This document shows, one piece after another, positions 55,821 through 64,000 of a DNA stretch of 64,000 bases. The notes under the pieces are model-generated. The model saw only the letters and a list, made by a program, of their open reading frames with translations, was not told the origin of the DNA and searched no databases. A program made the position numbers and the translations under genes. The first letter of the stretch is position 1; each line of letters starts with the position of its first letter. This DNA comes from Rhizobium leguminosarum bv. trifolii WSM1325 (GTDB lineage Bacteria > Pseudomonadota > Alphaproteobacteria > Rhizobiales > Rhizobiaceae). The DNA lies in NCBI GenBank assembly GCA_000023185.1, contig CP001622.1, positions 3,286,001 to 3,350,000 of the forward strand, read 5' to 3'.

Positions 55821-56468
55821 TCAGGCTGCCGCAGCCACTGCCGTGAACACCAGTTCGTCGGCGCTGGCGCTGTGATCAAGCGTCATTCCGCACTCCTGCG
55901 CCAGAAGCACGGTGTAATAGGGCTGGATCGAATGGGCATCGATCGCCTCCTCGATCGTGCCGGTCGATATCTCGACGAATTTCGGCGGCAAGCGCATCAA
56001 CTTGCCTTTGGACGTGAGCTTGAACTTGGCATCGAACTCGGGATTTTCGAGCGTTACCTCAAGCACGCCGCCGCGCGGAATGGCGGAATAGGCAACGAGG
56101 AAGAGGTTGAGCAGCAGCTTGACACGGTTCTTGGCGACGATCGCGCGCGGTCCGTTCCAGATCACCTCGGTCTTCTTCTCGGCGACGGCGAAATCCTTGG
56201 CTGCACGCTCGGCCTCGCCAGTGTCGATCGATGCGCCGACGGAACCCGACGCGCCGAAAGCGAGACGTGCGAATTTCAGGCGGACGGAAGCGTTGAGCGC
56301 GCTGGTGCGGATCAGGTCCATCGCGTCGGCATCGGCGCCGCCCTCATCCAGGAGTTCCAGCCCGTTGTTGATCGCGCCGACGGGCGAGATGACATCGTGG
56401 CAAACTCGGCTGCAAAGAAGCGCGGCCAGATCTGGGCCGGACAGGGTGAGATTGGGGTTCTTGGACAT
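55821..56468 (-). CDS. chpT: Histidine phosphotransferase ChpT
   Basis: The 215-residue protein has CSRVCHDVISPVGAINNGLE near residue 20, with the phosphorylated His of ChpT, followed by a degenerate kinase-like ATPase fold. In Caulobacter ChpT moves phosphate from CckA to CtrA and CpdR. The ATG at 56468 is preferred for spacing from AGGAG; the ATG at 56471 is equally possible. It is divergent from eipA, with a CtrA-like site between. Confidence 0.92.
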   Translation of the reverse strand: MSKNPNLTLSGPDLAALLCSRVCHDVISPVGAINNGLELLDEGGADADAMDLIRTSALNASVRLKFARLAFGASGSVGASIDTGEAERAAKDFAVAEKKTEVIWNGPRAIVAKNRVKLLLNLFLVAYSAIPRGGVLEVTLENPEFDAKFKLTSKGKLMRLPPKFVEISTGTIEEAIDAHSIQPYYTVLLAQECGMTLDHSASADELVFTAVAAAA

Positions 56469-56573
56469 CATTGTCTCCTGATGGGCGGCAATTTCATTGC
56501 GCCCGGAATATGCTTCATCAAAATTGCGCGAAGTTTGCGATCGTACTCGATGCCATAATGACACCATATTTGG

Positions 56574-56588
56574 TAAACCGATTGTTAA
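56574..56588. promoter_or_regulatory. Candidate CtrA site between chpT and eipA
   Basis: TAAA-CCGATTG-TTAA matches TTAA-N7-TTAA with one mismatch. It lies 75 bp from the eipA start and 106 bp from the chpT start. Known CtrA control of eipA in related bacteria supports it. Confidence 0.55.
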
Positions 56589-56662
56589 GATCATCGGCGC
56601 AAAATGCACCAATCGCCGCGAGCGGTTGCCCGCTCCTAGCCAAACGACGAACGGATGACACC

Positions 56663-57250
56663 ATGCGCCCTCGATTTCCGCACCGATTCATCGGCTTCTG
56701 CAGGTTACTTTCGGCCCTCATCTTCTCCTCGCTGATGGTTGCCGGGCCGGCTGCCGCCCAGGACAACGGCCAGTACACGATGCAGGAAATCGTCGACGCC
56801 GGCCACTCCTTCTTCGGCTCCGCCAGCGGCGGACTTGCCAAAGTGGTCGAGAGTGCCTTCCAGAAATATGGCCTGCCGAACGGCTATATCCTCGGACAGG
56901 AAGGCGGCGGCGCCTTCATCGCCGGCCTTACCTATGGTGAAGGCCAATTGAACACCAAGAACGCCGGCGAACATAATCTCTACTGGCAGGGACCCTCGCT
57001 GGGCCTCGATTACGGTGGCCAAGGCTCGCGCGTGATGATGCTGGTCTACGACCTGCCTTCCGTCAACGGCATCTATGCCCGCTTCGGCGGCGTCAGCGGC
57101 TCGGCATATGTGATCGCCGGCTTCGGCATGACGCTGCTCAAGAACAACGACGTGCTGGTCGTGCCGATCCGCACCGGCGTCGGCGCCCGCCTCGGCGTCA
57201 ATGTCGGCTATCTCAAAATCACCCAGGCGCCGACCTGGAACCCCTTCTGA
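56663..57250 (+). CDS. eipA: Envelope integrity protein EipA (DUF1134)
   Basis: The 195-residue exported protein has a signal peptide (RLLSALIFSSLMVAGPAAAQ). The mature domain has YTMQEIVDAGHSFFGSASGG and YGEGQLNTKNAGEHNLYWQG, both typical of DUF1134. In Brucella the orthologue EipA supports envelope stress resistance and, to my knowledge, its expression depends on CtrA. The start at 56663 is supported by the signal peptide. A hairpin after the stop (57257-57296) may terminate it. Confidence 0.88.
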   Translation: MRPRFPHRFIGFCRLLSALIFSSLMVAGPAAAQDNGQYTMQEIVDAGHSFFGSASGGLAKVVESAFQKYGLPNGYILGQEGGGAFIAGLTYGEGQLNTKNAGEHNLYWQGPSLGLDYGGQGSRVMMLVYDLPSVNGIYARFGGVSGSAYVIAGFGMTLLKNNDVLVVPIRTGVGARLGVNVGYLKITQAPTWNPF

Positions 57251-57366
57251 GGCCTCAAGGCCGCTGGAATCTGCCGCCGTCCCCACCGGCGGCCTTGCCA
57301 TGCGCGTCACGCGTGCTTAATCATCGCGGCTGACCTCGTATCAACCTTCTTACCGATGGCCGCGCC

Positions 57367-58533
57367 GTGATCGAATATGCTCTCTTGTTCGGATTGGGCT
57401 TCCTGACCGCGGCCTTTCTCGTCTTTCTGGTCTCGCCCGCCGTTCACCGCCGCATCGTCTGGTATACGGAGAACAGGCTGAAAGCGACGATGCCGCTGAG
57501 CCCGCAGGAGGTTCGCGCCCAGAAGGATATGGTGCGCGCGCTCTATGCCGCCGAAAACGCCCGCACCGCCCAGGACCTTCTGCGTGAGCGCGAGAAATCC
57601 CTGTCACTCCAGCTTCGCCACGACGCCCTCGCCGTCGACGCCGGCAGGTTTGCCGCCGAGATCGGCGAATTGCAGGCCCAGATCGGCGAGATGCATGTCG
57701 AGGCGGCCGACCAGCGCTCGCATCTTCGCAAGGACGAGAACTATATCAGCCAGTTGAAGACCAATCTGCATATTGCCGAGCAGTCCGCTGCCAATAAGGA
57801 GAGCGAACTGACGACGATGAGGACGCGGCTGGGCAAACTCGGTGAACAGGCCGATGGGCTGAGGATAGACCTGGCCGCGCGCGAGACCGAGGCGGAGAGC
57901 CTGAAATTCCGCGTCAACGCGCTACGCGACGAACGCGACACGCTGCGCCAGGACGTCAGCCTGCTGCAGAAGCGCGCCAAGGATGCCGAACAGAAACTGA
58001 CGCAGCAGCAGCATATGGTGATCCGCCTGGAGGACAAGGCCGCGCGCGAGAGCGCTTCCGCCACCGAAAAGGAAAACCTGGTCGCTCGTCGCCAGCAGGA
58101 GATCGCCAAGTTGAAGGAGCAGTTGAAGGCCGCCAACACCGAGATCCGCAAGGTCAACCGGGTGCTGCGCGACGCCGGCCTTGCCGGGTTGGTCGCGGAG
58201 CTGCCGGCGGAAATGACGGCCGAAGACACGACCACATCCACGTTCGACACCGCCATGATCACGGCTGAGATCGGCGAGGATGTCCGCAAGCGCAGCGCCG
58301 CCCTTGCCGAGCGCCTGCAAAAGGCAAAGGCCGTAACCGGACGCGACGGTGCGATCCGCGAGGAGATCGCCTCGATCGCCGCCAATATGGTGGCGCTGAC
58401 CGCACTCAGCGAGGGTCCCGCCTCACCGATCCGCACGCTGCTCGTCGAAGCTGCGGAAAAGAACGCGAACGATCGTGTCAGCCTTGCCGACAGGGCAGCC
58501 GCGATCATCGCCGATCCCCCGCGCGCGCCATAG
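57367..58533 (+). CDS. Membrane-anchored coiled-coil protein
   Basis: The 388-residue protein starts at a GTG with one transmembrane helix (ALLFGLGFLTAAFLVFLVSP, residues 5-24), then a long cytoplasmic coiled coil (about 40-275) rich in Glu, Lys, Arg, Gln and Leu heptads. An Ala-rich C-terminal tail of about 110 residues follows. Genes of this architecture are common in Rhizobiales as conserved hypotheticals. It could act as an envelope or chromosome-organising scaffold; no family motif is recognised. Confidence 0.8.
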   Translation: MIEYALLFGLGFLTAAFLVFLVSPAVHRRIVWYTENRLKATMPLSPQEVRAQKDMVRALYAAENARTAQDLLREREKSLSLQLRHDALAVDAGRFAAEIGELQAQIGEMHVEAADQRSHLRKDENYISQLKTNLHIAEQSAANKESELTTMRTRLGKLGEQADGLRIDLAARETEAESLKFRVNALRDERDTLRQDVSLLQKRAKDAEQKLTQQQHMVIRLEDKAARESASATEKENLVARRQQEIAKLKEQLKAANTEIRKVNRVLRDAGLAGLVAELPAEMTAEDTTTSTFDTAMITAEIGEDVRKRSAALAERLQKAKAVTGRDGAIREEIASIAANMVALTALSEGPASPIRTLLVEAAEKNANDRVSLADRAAAIIADPPRAP

Positions 58534-58603
58534 GACGCCCGGCGCGCCAACATGTTTGAATTGACGCAGAACCTGAAAATCGATTCCGATGAAAGGATGT
58601 GCG

Positions 58604-59428
58604 TTAGACCCGGCCCATCGCCGAGGCCATGGAAAACAACGCGATCCCCGTCGCCGTCGCGGCATTGAGGCTGTCGAGTTCCTCCGACTGCGGAATGCGC
58701 GCGCTCTGGAACCGCGCAAGCAGCGCCTCCGGCAACCCCTCGCCTTCAGTGCCGACGACGAGCGCCATGCGCGTCGAGGCGGGAATGGCGCGGATATCGG
58801 TCTTGCCGTGCGGAGAAAGCGTCCAGATGGCAAAGCCCCGTTCGGCAAGCGCCACGAGTACATCCAGCGCCTTGCCGCCGCGACGGTGCGGAACGCTCAG
58901 CACAGAACCGACCGAGACACGCAACGCCTTGCGGTAGAGCGGATCACAGGAGGTTTCGTCGAGCAGCACTGCATCCGCACGGAAGGCGGCCGCATTGCGG
59001 AACATCGAGCCGGCATTGTCGTGATTGGAAATGCCGCAGCCGACGAGCACCAGCGCCCGTTCCGGCAGCGCATCGAGAAGTGCCGCCTCGCCGCGGTCCT
59101 GTCGCCTCCCGAGCGCGAGAACGCCGCGATGCAGATGGAAACCGACAACGCCGTCGAGCACATCGGCCCCGGCGACATAGACCGGCACATCGGCCGGAAA
59201 CCGCTCCAGGATCGGCAGGACGCCCTCGACGCGGTTGCGCAGCAGCAGGATCTTCTCGGCGAAAAAGCCGCGGCCTGCCGCATGCGCCTCGGCCAGCATG
59301 CGCAGCACGACCGTGCCTTCGGCGATGAAGCGGTTCTCTCGGCCTGTCAGGTCGCGCTCGCGGATCTCGCGGAATTCAGCGACGCGCGGATCGTCGGCGC
59401 TGTCGATGTCGATCGGGACGGCGGCCAT
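58604..59428 (-). CDS. SpoU/TrmH-family RNA 2'-O-methyltransferase
   Basis: The 274-residue enzyme transfers methyl from S-adenosylmethionine to a ribose 2'-OH. Its C-terminal knotted fold is marked by GCGISNHDNAGSMFRNAAAF, ALVVGTEGEGLPEALL and IPQSEELDSLNAATATGIAL, the three SpoU motifs. The N-terminal part recognises RNA. The start at 59428 (MAAVPIDIDS) is chosen over a longer reading that overlaps the neighbouring gene. Specific target (rRNA or tRNA) is not evident. Confidence 0.88.
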   Translation of the reverse strand: MAAVPIDIDSADDPRVAEFREIRERDLTGRENRFIAEGTVVLRMLAEAHAAGRGFFAEKILLLRNRVEGVLPILERFPADVPVYVAGADVLDGVVGFHLHRGVLALGRRQDRGEAALLDALPERALVLVGCGISNHDNAGSMFRNAAAFRADAVLLDETSCDPLYRKALRVSVGSVLSVPHRRGGKALDVLVALAERGFAIWTLSPHGKTDIRAIPASTRMALVVGTEGEGLPEALLARFQSARIPQSEELDSLNAATATGIALFSMASAMGRV

Positions 59429-59435
59429 GCCGGCC

Positions 59436-59822
59436 TCAATTGCCCGTAACAGTGACGTCGGCGACGGTGCGGCCGGTCCTGAGATCGTAAACCAGCGCCT
59501 TATTCTTGCCCTCGGCCGTTTCGCCGTAGAACAGGATCTGCCCGGCCGAAAACGAGGTGGACTGCACCTTGAAGCCGAGCGGCAAGGAAACGGTCGCCGC
59601 AAGCGGCGCATCCGAGGGCACGCCGGAGGCGGCAACAGCCGACGCCGTCTCCTTCGGTTCGCTGTGCATCACCTTGTAGACAACCGCGCCGAAGACCGCC
59701 ATAAGGCTCACGAACATGATGGCGCCGGAAACGATCTGCAGGCGGACCATCTTGCGCCGGACACTTTCCATCGCCGGATCAAGGGGCTTCTCTTCCTGGT
59801 CGTCTGGCTCGATTGCTGTCAT
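59436..59822 (-). CDS. Small single-pass membrane protein
   Basis: The 128-residue protein has one helix (IVSGAIMFVSLMAVFGAVVY, residues 30-49), then an exported part ending TGRTVADVTVTGN. It lies between the methyltransferase gene (7 bp away) and a divergent RluD-type gene. It occurs with these neighbours in other rhizobia as an unnamed protein. The function is unknown. Confidence 0.7.
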   Translation of the reverse strand: MTAIEPDDQEEKPLDPAMESVRRKMVRLQIVSGAIMFVSLMAVFGAVVYKVMHSEPKETASAVAASGVPSDAPLAATVSLPLGFKVQSTSFSAGQILFYGETAEGKNKALVYDLRTGRTVADVTVTGN

Positions 59823-59865
59823 CTGTGCGTCCCGTTCTAAAAAAATACGTCGGAGAAGAAGCGTC

Positions 59866-60891
59866 TTGAGCGACCCCTTTAAACAAGCAGCCGGCAATAG
59901 AAAAGTCCTGACCGCCGATGAAAGCGCCGAAGGCCGGCTGGACGCCTGGCTGACGGCGCAGGTGGGCGAGGAATTTTCGCGCAGCCGCATCAAGGCGCTG
60001 ATCAAGGACGGCCAGGTTTTTCTGCGCGGCGAACCCGTCACCGACCCGCAGCGCAAGGTGCGCACCGGCGATAGTTTCGAACTCACGCTGCCCGAGCCGG
60101 AAGACCCGACGCCGCAGGGCGAGGACATCCCGCTCGATATCCTCCATGAGGATGACGACGTCATCGTCATCTCCAAGCCTTCCGGTCTCGTCGTCCATCC
60201 CGGCGCCGGCAACTGGACAGGGACGCTGGTCAACGCGCTGATCCACCATTGCAGCAATACGCTGTCCGGTATCGGCGGCGTGCGCCGCCCCGGCATCGTC
60301 CACCGTCTCGACAAGGACACGACAGGCGTCATGGTCGTCGCCAAGAACGACATTGCCCATCGCCACCTGTCGCTGCAATTTGCCGACCATGGCCGCACCA
60401 TGCCGCTGGAGCGGGCCTATCAGGCAGTCGTCTGGGGCCGGCCCCGCTCACTGTCGGGCATGGTCGATGCCCCGCTTGGCCGCGCCACCGGCGACCGCAC
60501 GCGCCGTGCCGTCAAGCGCCCCGACAGTCAGGACGCCGACGAGGCGATCACGCATTACCAGGTGGTCGAGCGCTTCCATGAGAAGCCGGATGCGACCGCG
60601 TTCGCCTCGCTGGTCGAGTGCCGCCTCGAAACCGGCCGCACCCATCAGATCCGTGTCCATATGGCCCATATCGGCCATCCGCTGCTCGGCGACACGGTTT
60701 ACGGCGCCGGCTTCAAGACCAAGGCCAATCTCCTGCCCGAAGAGATCCGCAAGATCGTCAACGGTTTCGGCCGCCAGGCGCTGCATGCCTTCATGCTGCA
60801 GTTCGAGCATCCCCGCACCGGCGAAATCATGCATTTTGAGGTGCCGCTGCCGGATGATATGGTCGAACTGGTCGAAGCGCTGCGGCGATAA
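59866..60891 (+). CDS. rluD: RluA/RluD-family rRNA pseudouridine synthase
   Basis: The 341-residue protein has an S4 RNA-binding domain (about 30-90, SRSRIKALIKDGQVFLRGE) and a catalytic domain with HRLDKDTTG, whose Asp149 attacks the uridine. ETGRTHQIRVHM is the second RluA motif. RluD orthologues modify 23S rRNA helix 69. The TTG at 59866 with GGAGAAG upstream is the likely start; no closer ATG fits. Confidence 0.9.
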   Translation: MSDPFKQAAGNRKVLTADESAEGRLDAWLTAQVGEEFSRSRIKALIKDGQVFLRGEPVTDPQRKVRTGDSFELTLPEPEDPTPQGEDIPLDILHEDDDVIVISKPSGLVVHPGAGNWTGTLVNALIHHCSNTLSGIGGVRRPGIVHRLDKDTTGVMVVAKNDIAHRHLSLQFADHGRTMPLERAYQAVVWGRPRSLSGMVDAPLGRATGDRTRRAVKRPDSQDADEAITHYQVVERFHEKPDATAFASLVECRLETGRTHQIRVHMAHIGHPLLGDTVYGAGFKTKANLLPEEIRKIVNGFGRQALHAFMLQFEHPRTGEIMHFEVPLPDDMVELVEALRR

Positions 60892-60941
60892 AGCCGGGCT
60901 CCGAATGCCGCCTGCCCAACTCACACCTGCGTGAGCGGCAC

Positions 60942-60970
60942 CTTGAACCGCCGTTTCGCCACACTTATCT
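60942..60970 (+). promoter_or_regulatory. Heat-shock (RpoH-type) promoter of rpoH
   Basis: CTTG (60942-60945), 18 bp, then CTTATCT (60964-60970) matches the alphaproteobacterial heat-shock consensus CTTG-N17/18-CYTATNT at every specified base. It is 111 bp from the rpoH start. It implies RpoH-dependent or autoregulated transcription of rpoH. Confidence 0.6.
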
Positions 60971-61080
60971 GTATGTTGACTTAGTGCGGGCTCGGAGAGA
61001 GCCGCACGTCCCGGTTCGCTTTTTTTAACGCGACGATGCGTTTCCATCGGGAACCGGAATTCACTTTAGGAGGGTGCACT

Positions 61081-61989
61081 ATGGCCCGAAATACCTTGCC
61101 GTCCATTACCGCCGGTGAAGCCGGTCTCAATCGTTACCTCGACGAAATCCGCAAGTTTCCGATGCTGGAGCCGCAGCAGGAATACATGCTCGCCAAGCGT
61201 TATGCCGAGCATGGTGACCGCGATGCCGCCCACAAGCTCGTCACCAGCCATCTTCGCCTCGTCGCGAAGATCGCGATGGGTTATCGCGGCTACGGCCTGC
61301 CGATCGGCGAAGTCGTCTCCGAAGGCAATGTCGGACTGATGCAGGCCGTCAAGAAATTCGATGCCGAGCGCGGCTTCCGCCTCGCCACCTACGCCATGTG
61401 GTGGATCAAGGCCTCGATCCAGGAATATATCCTGCGTTCGTGGTCGCTGGTGAAGATGGGCACGACCGCCAACCAGAAGCGCCTGTTCTTCAACCTGCGC
61501 CGGCTGAAAGGCCGCATCCAGGCAATCGATGACGGCGACCTGAAGCCGGAGCACGTCTCGGAGATCGCCACCAAGCTGAAGGTCTCGGAGGAGGAGGTCA
61601 TTTCGATGAACCGCCGCCTCTCCGGCGACGCCTCGCTGAACGCGCCGATCAAGGCGGCCGAAGGTGACGGCGGTCAATGGCAGGATTGGCTGGTGGACGA
61701 CCATGACAGCCAGGAAGACGTGCTGATCGAACAGGATGAGCTCGACACCCGCCGGCGCATGCTGGCGAAAGCGATGAGCGTGCTGAACGAGCGCGAACGC
61801 CGCATCTTCGAGGCTCGCCGCCTCGCTGAAGATCCAGTGACACTGGAAGACCTTTCGACCGAATTCGACATCAGTCGCGAACGCGTTCGCCAGATCGAGG
61901 TCCGCGCCTTCGAAAAGGTGCAGGACGCGGTTCGCAAGGAAGCCCTGGAACGGGCCAAGGCCGTCCGCGTCGTTGAAGCCACGGCATAA
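61081..61989 (+). CDS. rpoH: Heat-shock sigma factor RpoH
   Basis: This 302-residue sigma-32 homologue has the RpoH box NQKRLFFNLR at residues 131-140, which separates it from RpoD. Regions 2 (VSEGNVGLMQAVKKFDAERG, ATYAMWWIKASIQEYIL) and 4 (TLEDLSTEFDISRERVRQIE) bind the -10 and -35 elements. The ATG at 61081 has GGAGGG upstream. It directs heat-shock and stress transcription; several rhizobia have two copies and this looks like the major one. Confidence 0.94.
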   Translation: MARNTLPSITAGEAGLNRYLDEIRKFPMLEPQQEYMLAKRYAEHGDRDAAHKLVTSHLRLVAKIAMGYRGYGLPIGEVVSEGNVGLMQAVKKFDAERGFRLATYAMWWIKASIQEYILRSWSLVKMGTTANQKRLFFNLRRLKGRIQAIDDGDLKPEHVSEIATKLKVSEEEVISMNRRLSGDASLNAPIKAAEGDGGQWQDWLVDDHDSQEDVLIEQDELDTRRRMLAKAMSVLNERERRIFEARRLAEDPVTLEDLSTEFDISRERVRQIEVRAFEKVQDAVRKEALERAKAVRVVEATA

Positions 61990-62012
61990 CCTGCCGCGTG
62001 ATACAATTGAAG

Positions 62013-62042
62013 AAGGCGGGTCCTTGCGGCCCGCCTTTTCTT
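62013..62042 (+). terminator. rpoH terminator
   Basis: AAGGCGGG (62013-62020) pairs with CCCGCCTT (62030-62037), followed by TTCTTTTTC. It starts 24 bp after the rpoH stop. Confidence 0.85.
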
Positions 62043-62112
62043 TTTCATTCATCTCTGTCCGCAGCCTCAGCACCCCATCAAGATCTGGGAGCGCTGGCAT
62101 TGCGTAAACACC

Positions 62113-64000
62113 TCATTGGCTCGTCGACACATCTCCGAGCGCGGTCCATTCCTTGATCGCAGTATTGAAGGCGTCCGTTCCCGTACCGCCCTTTTCCATC
62201 GTCAGCAGCGCGCGGCGGCCGTTGCGGTAGGTGATCGGAATATCGATCCAGTTGCGGGTCGACATCAGGTCGAGATTGGCCTTGCGCGCATCAGGGTAGT
62301 CGTTGAGCGCGATCATATGGAAATCGTCGGTGATCTTGGCCGGAACCGCGATCAGCGCATCGCCGCGGTCCTGTTCCGTGCGCTTCATCGAGATGCGCTG
62401 GACACTGTCGATGCTGCCGCCTTCGAAATTCGGCGGCACCGAGAAGACGATCTCGACGAGATGGCTTGCCGGCAGCGACGGATCGGAATTGCGTTTGAAG
62501 GTGACGAGAGCCGAGAGATTGCGCTCAGGAACCGTGACATTGCCCTGCACCGTCGCCTCCTGCCGGCCGCCCTGGCCGGCCTCGTGCTGCACGCTCCAGA
62601 CGACCGATCCCTCGATCGCCGTCGGCGAGCTCTGGCCGATGCGCTCCTCATAGAGGAACATCTTTTGCGACGAACCGACGGGCGCGGCCTGCGGCGGCGA
62701 TGCCGCCGCACCGTTCGGCGTCGGCGTGGCGGCGGGTGCCGCATCACCCTGCGCGCTGGCAGGCGGCGTATCGGCTGCCGCGACATTCTGTTCGGCCACC
62801 GATTTTCCTTCCGCGGTCGGCGTTCCCGGCACGGTCGCCGGTCCGCTATCGACCTCAGTTCCATCAGTCAGCAGCCGCTGGGTGAATTTCGAATTGGCCG
62901 CAGCGCCGTCATTGTTCATTGACGCTACCTGCGGGTTCGGCTGTGCCGGCGTCGCTGGAGTATTCTGCGCTCCTGGTGCGGTCGGCTGGGCTGGCGTCAC
63001 CGCGCCCGGCTGGGCAGGCGTCGACGAACCGTCCGGCGGCGTTGCCGCCTCGTTCCTGGTCGCCTGCGACGGTGCCGAGCTGACGAGCCCGTCGACCATC
63101 GCCACCAATGCCTCTCTGTTCGTCCAGCCTGCATAGGCGCCGCCACCAATCAGGATGAGTGCGAAGATGAGCGTGATCACGGTGCCGATGCCGAAGCGGC
63201 GGCGCTTCGGTTCCATACGGAAGCTCTTGCCCTGCAGCTTGGAGGCGACAATCTGATCGATATCCATCGACGGATTGGCGTCATCGTCGTCAGCGGCGAC
63301 CGAGCCGCGGCGGTCGTAGCCGCGCAGCGCTTTCGCTTCTCGCCAGTCCTCGCTCGGCGCGCCGCTAGCGGGCGCCGGCTTGCCGTTGTGCACTTCCGCG
63401 AAAATATCGACATCGTCGAAATGAGAGGCAACCGGTGTCTTCTTACCGCTGTCGGCCTCGATCGGCGGCAGATCGTCGAAGGCGGCCGTCTCCCAGGAAA
63501 AACTTTCCTTGGCGGCCGGCATGATGGCGGCGGGTGCCACTTTTTCGAGGCTCGATATCACCTCCTCGAAGGCGCGCGCCGAGGCATCGGCGGTAATCGG
63601 CGCCGGCGCCGTCTCCGAATATTGCCGGAGTTCCTCTTCCGCCCATTCGGTCTCCGCATCCTTGGGCGCCGGAGCCGGCGTTTCGGCAACGGGCTCGGTC
63701 CAGACGGGGTCGAAATGCGCCGCAGCTTCGGCCTGCAACGGCTCCTCGCGGCTGTGCTCGACGAACTCCTGCGGACGATCGAAATCGGCGACCGGCTCTA
63801 CAAGGCGGTTGGATGCATGATCTATGCCGCGGGTGATCGGCTGCAACGGCTCGACGGGCTCGTAAGCCTCCTCGGCCTCCGGCTCCTCGCTTTCCACCGC
63901 CGCCGGTTCGGCCGCGATCTCGTCGGCTTCCAGGGCATGCTGCCCGTCGGCACGGTCTTCGTCGGCTTGCTCGCTGCGATGCGCGGCAGGCGGCTCCCAG
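62113..64000 (-). CDS. Large acidic membrane protein with Pro/Ala-rich linker, 5' end outside window
   Basis: The frame stays open from 64000 to the stop at 62113, giving 629 visible residues without a convincing start, so the N-terminus lies beyond the window. The visible part begins with a very acidic, Pro/Ala/Glu-rich region. It then has one membrane helix (IGTVITLIFALILIGGGAYA, after the basic EPKRRRF), a Pro/Ala/Thr-rich exported linker, and a C-terminal domain with VPERNLSALVTFKRNSDPS. Similar proteins are annotated only as hypothetical in Rhizobiaceae. A cell-envelope role is possible. Confidence 0.75.
   Translation of the reverse strand, partial: WEPPAAHRSEQADEDRADGQHALEADEIAAEPAAVESEEPEAEEAYEPVEPLQPITRGIDHASNRLVEPVADFDRPQEFVEHSREEPLQAEAAAHFDPVWTEPVAETPAPAPKDAETEWAEEELRQYSETAPAPITADASARAFEEVISSLEKVAPAAIMPAAKESFSWETAAFDDLPPIEADSGKKTPVASHFDDVDIFAEVHNGKPAPASGAPSEDWREAKALRGYDRRGSVAADDDDANPSMDIDQIVASKLQGKSFRMEPKRRRFGIGTVITLIFALILIGGGAYAGWTNREALVAMVDGLVSSAPSQATRNEAATPPDGSSTPAQPGAVTPAQPTAPGAQNTPATPAQPNPQVASMNNDGAAANSKFTQRLLTDGTEVDSGPATVPGTPTAEGKSVAEQNVAAADTPPASAQGDAAPAATPTPNGAAASPPQAAPVGSSQKMFLYEERIGQSSPTAIEGSVVWSVQHEAGQGGRQEATVQGNVTVPERNLSALVTFKRNSDPSLPASHLVEIVFSVPPNFEGGSIDSVQRISMKRTEQDRGDALIAVPAKITDDFHMIALNDYPDARKANLDLMSTRNWIDIPITYRNGRRALLTMEKGGTGTDAFNTAIKEWTALGDVSTSQ

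Overview
The window is about 64 kb of GC-rich chromosomal DNA from an alphaproteobacterium of the order Rhizobiales, most likely the Rhizobium leguminosarum/etli group. The signs are a CtrA/SciP/ChpT cell-cycle module, RpoH with a CTTG-N18-CYTATNT promoter, a braDEFGC amino-acid transporter in its R. leguminosarum gene order, a pssB-pssA exopolysaccharide pair, a urt-ure urea block with the extra small genes seen in rhizobial urease operons, and many palindromic intergenic repeats. I see no tRNA, rRNA, CRISPR array, prophage or insertion sequence.

Layout. 1-5412: end of a rhodanese-like gene, a divergent MDR dehydrogenase/LysR pair, then bphO-bphP (heme oxygenase and bacteriophytochrome kinase). 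5418-14098: a RutR-type repressor divergent from a reductive pyrimidine/hydantoin degradation operon (M20 amidohydrolase, barstar-like protein, dihydropyrimidinase, four-gene NitT/TauT-type ABC transporter), with a RutR-like operator between them. 14604-19133: two-gene RND efflux system. 19299-19982: a Crp/Fnr regulator behind an FNR-type box. 20103-34715 (minus strand): urea uptake urtABCDE followed by urease ureD-A-x-B-x-x-C-x-[GGDEF]-E-F-G. 34902-41281: a secreted PAP2 phosphatase, then a permease-kinase fusion with its LuxR-type response regulator. 41416-48054: a 2-hydroxyacid dehydrogenase and the bra transporter. 48598-51709: pssB, pssA and a LuxR-family gene broken by a repeat. 52109-57250: sciP, a PqiA-like protein, GNAT, a FliJ-like protein, ctrA, an atypical receiver, chpT and eipA (DUF1134). 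57367-64000: a coiled-coil membrane protein, an rRNA methyltransferase, a small membrane protein, an RluD-type pseudouridine synthase, rpoH and a large membrane protein cut by the window end.

How the genes fit together. Most of the first 48 kb concerns taking up and degrading organic nitrogen (pyrimidines/hydantoins, urea, branched-chain amino acids). The most unusual gene is the 1128-residue protein at 36985-40371. It joins an NCS1-type nucleobase/hydantoin permease, a cluster of eight cysteines, two more membrane helices, a histidine kinase and a receiver. It overlaps a LuxR-type response regulator and lies next to the urea block, so it may be a transporter-derived sensor of nitrogenous compounds. 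The 52-57 kb region gathers the CtrA phosphorelay output (CtrA, ChpT), the CtrA antagonist SciP and the likely CtrA target eipA, with CtrA-like sites and a cluster of GANTC methylation sites. Palindromic repeats sit after or between genes at ten places. One interrupts a gene, and an inverted pair flanks ureG.
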